This document shows positions 6,617-6,689 of a stretch of DNA of 6,689 nt, piece by piece. Numbering within the stretch: position 1 is the stretch's first letter; each line of letters starts with the position of its first letter. This DNA is from Actinomycetota bacterium (GTDB lineage Bacteria; Actinomycetota; Thermoleophilia; Solirubrobacterales; 70-9), in assembly GCA_005884985.1 (NCBI GenBank), contig VAYK01000041.1:1-6689 (forward strand), written 5' to 3'. The notes under the pieces were generated by a model. That model saw nothing but the letters and a program-made list of their open reading frames with translations. It was not told the DNA's origin and did no database searches. Made by a program: the position numbers and the translations under genes.

Positions 6617-6620
6617 GAGT
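6615..6620 (+). promoter_or_regulatory. Candidate -10 element for the SDR gene
   Basis: TAGAGT is followed by six bases and then the ATG at 6627, the leaderless spacing. The same hexamer TAGAGT precedes the VOC gene. An AGGA at 6611-6614 could be read as a Shine-Dalgarno sequence, but it is 12 nt from the ATG, longer than usual. Confidence 0.45.
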
Positions 6621-6626
6621 CGGTAG

Positions 6627-6689
6627 ATGAGCGCCGTCCCGCGGGCCGTGCTGATAACCGGATGCTCCTCCGGGATCGGGCATGCGACC
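6627..6689 (+). CDS. Short-chain dehydrogenase/reductase, N-terminus only
   Basis: The first 21 codons of a gene run off the window end: MSAVPRAVLITGCSSGIGHA and one more residue. Strand beta-1 (AVLIT) leads into TGCSSGIG, the TGxxxGxG dinucleotide-binding motif of classical SDRs (Thr11, Gly12, Gly16, Gly18). It therefore encodes an NAD(P)-dependent oxidoreductase with an unknown substrate. The start is fixed by the short distance to the motif and by the well-placed upstream hexamer. The gene diverges from the alcohol dehydrogenase with only 24 bp between the two start codons, so their transcription is probably linked. Confidence 0.82.
   Translation, partial: MSAVPRAVLITGCSSGIGHAT

Noticed and set aside
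5634..6617. 327-aa + strand reading frame antisense to the alcohol dehydrogenase
   Set aside because: The minus strand encodes a full set of zinc and Rossmann motifs. The antisense product is Asp/Gly/Arg-rich, without domains or a promoter, and is a codon-bias artefact.

Overview
The window is GC-rich DNA with strong G/C third-position bias. Most genes look as if they start without a Shine-Dalgarno sequence. The gene set (a Solirubrobacter-type penicillin acylase family protein, a secreted or anchored clan-A glycoside hydrolase, a small METRIERV-type conserved protein, and several NAD(P)-dependent oxidoreductases) suggests an actinobacterium of the class Thermoleophilia (Solirubrobacterales or relatives). 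That placement rests on recognition, not on a search.

Layout: (1) 1-2298, + strand: the 3' part of a penicillin acylase family (Ntn-hydrolase) gene that is broken. Recognisable family sequence runs in frame 1, then frame 3, then frame 1 again. Material is apparently missing at the autoprocessing/catalytic Ser, at the Asn oxyanion motif and near the C-terminus. (2) 2342-3655, - strand: a 437-aa membrane-anchored glycoside hydrolase with two plausible catalytic glutamates, converging on the pseudogene. (3) A 150-bp divergent spacer with candidate promoters for both flanking genes and a 7-bp inverted repeat. (4) 3806-4246, + strand: a VOC (glyoxalase/dioxygenase-like) protein. (5) 4327-4575, + strand: an 82-aa conserved small protein. 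(6) 4648-5514, + strand: an aldo/keto reductase resembling the YdbC/PdxI type. (7) 5553-6602, - strand: a zinc-dependent medium-chain alcohol dehydrogenase, convergent with the reductase and separated from it by a GC hairpin. (8) 6627 to the window end, + strand: the first 21 codons of a short-chain dehydrogenase/reductase, divergent from the alcohol dehydrogenase.

The most informative regulatory signal is recurrent. Five of the six intact starts have a TAnnnT -10-like hexamer 6-8 nt upstream and no convincing Shine-Dalgarno sequence. This is the geometry of leaderless or nearly leaderless mRNAs. At the alcohol dehydrogenase/SDR divergence the two opposing -10-like hexamers overlap by two bases, so a single 10-bp stretch could fire in both directions. 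The AKR, ADH, SDR and VOC genes form a loose redox neighbourhood, but each seems to have its own promoter, so no operon is claimed. I see no tRNA, rRNA, CRISPR array, insertion sequence or integrase, and no convincing new multi-gene system.
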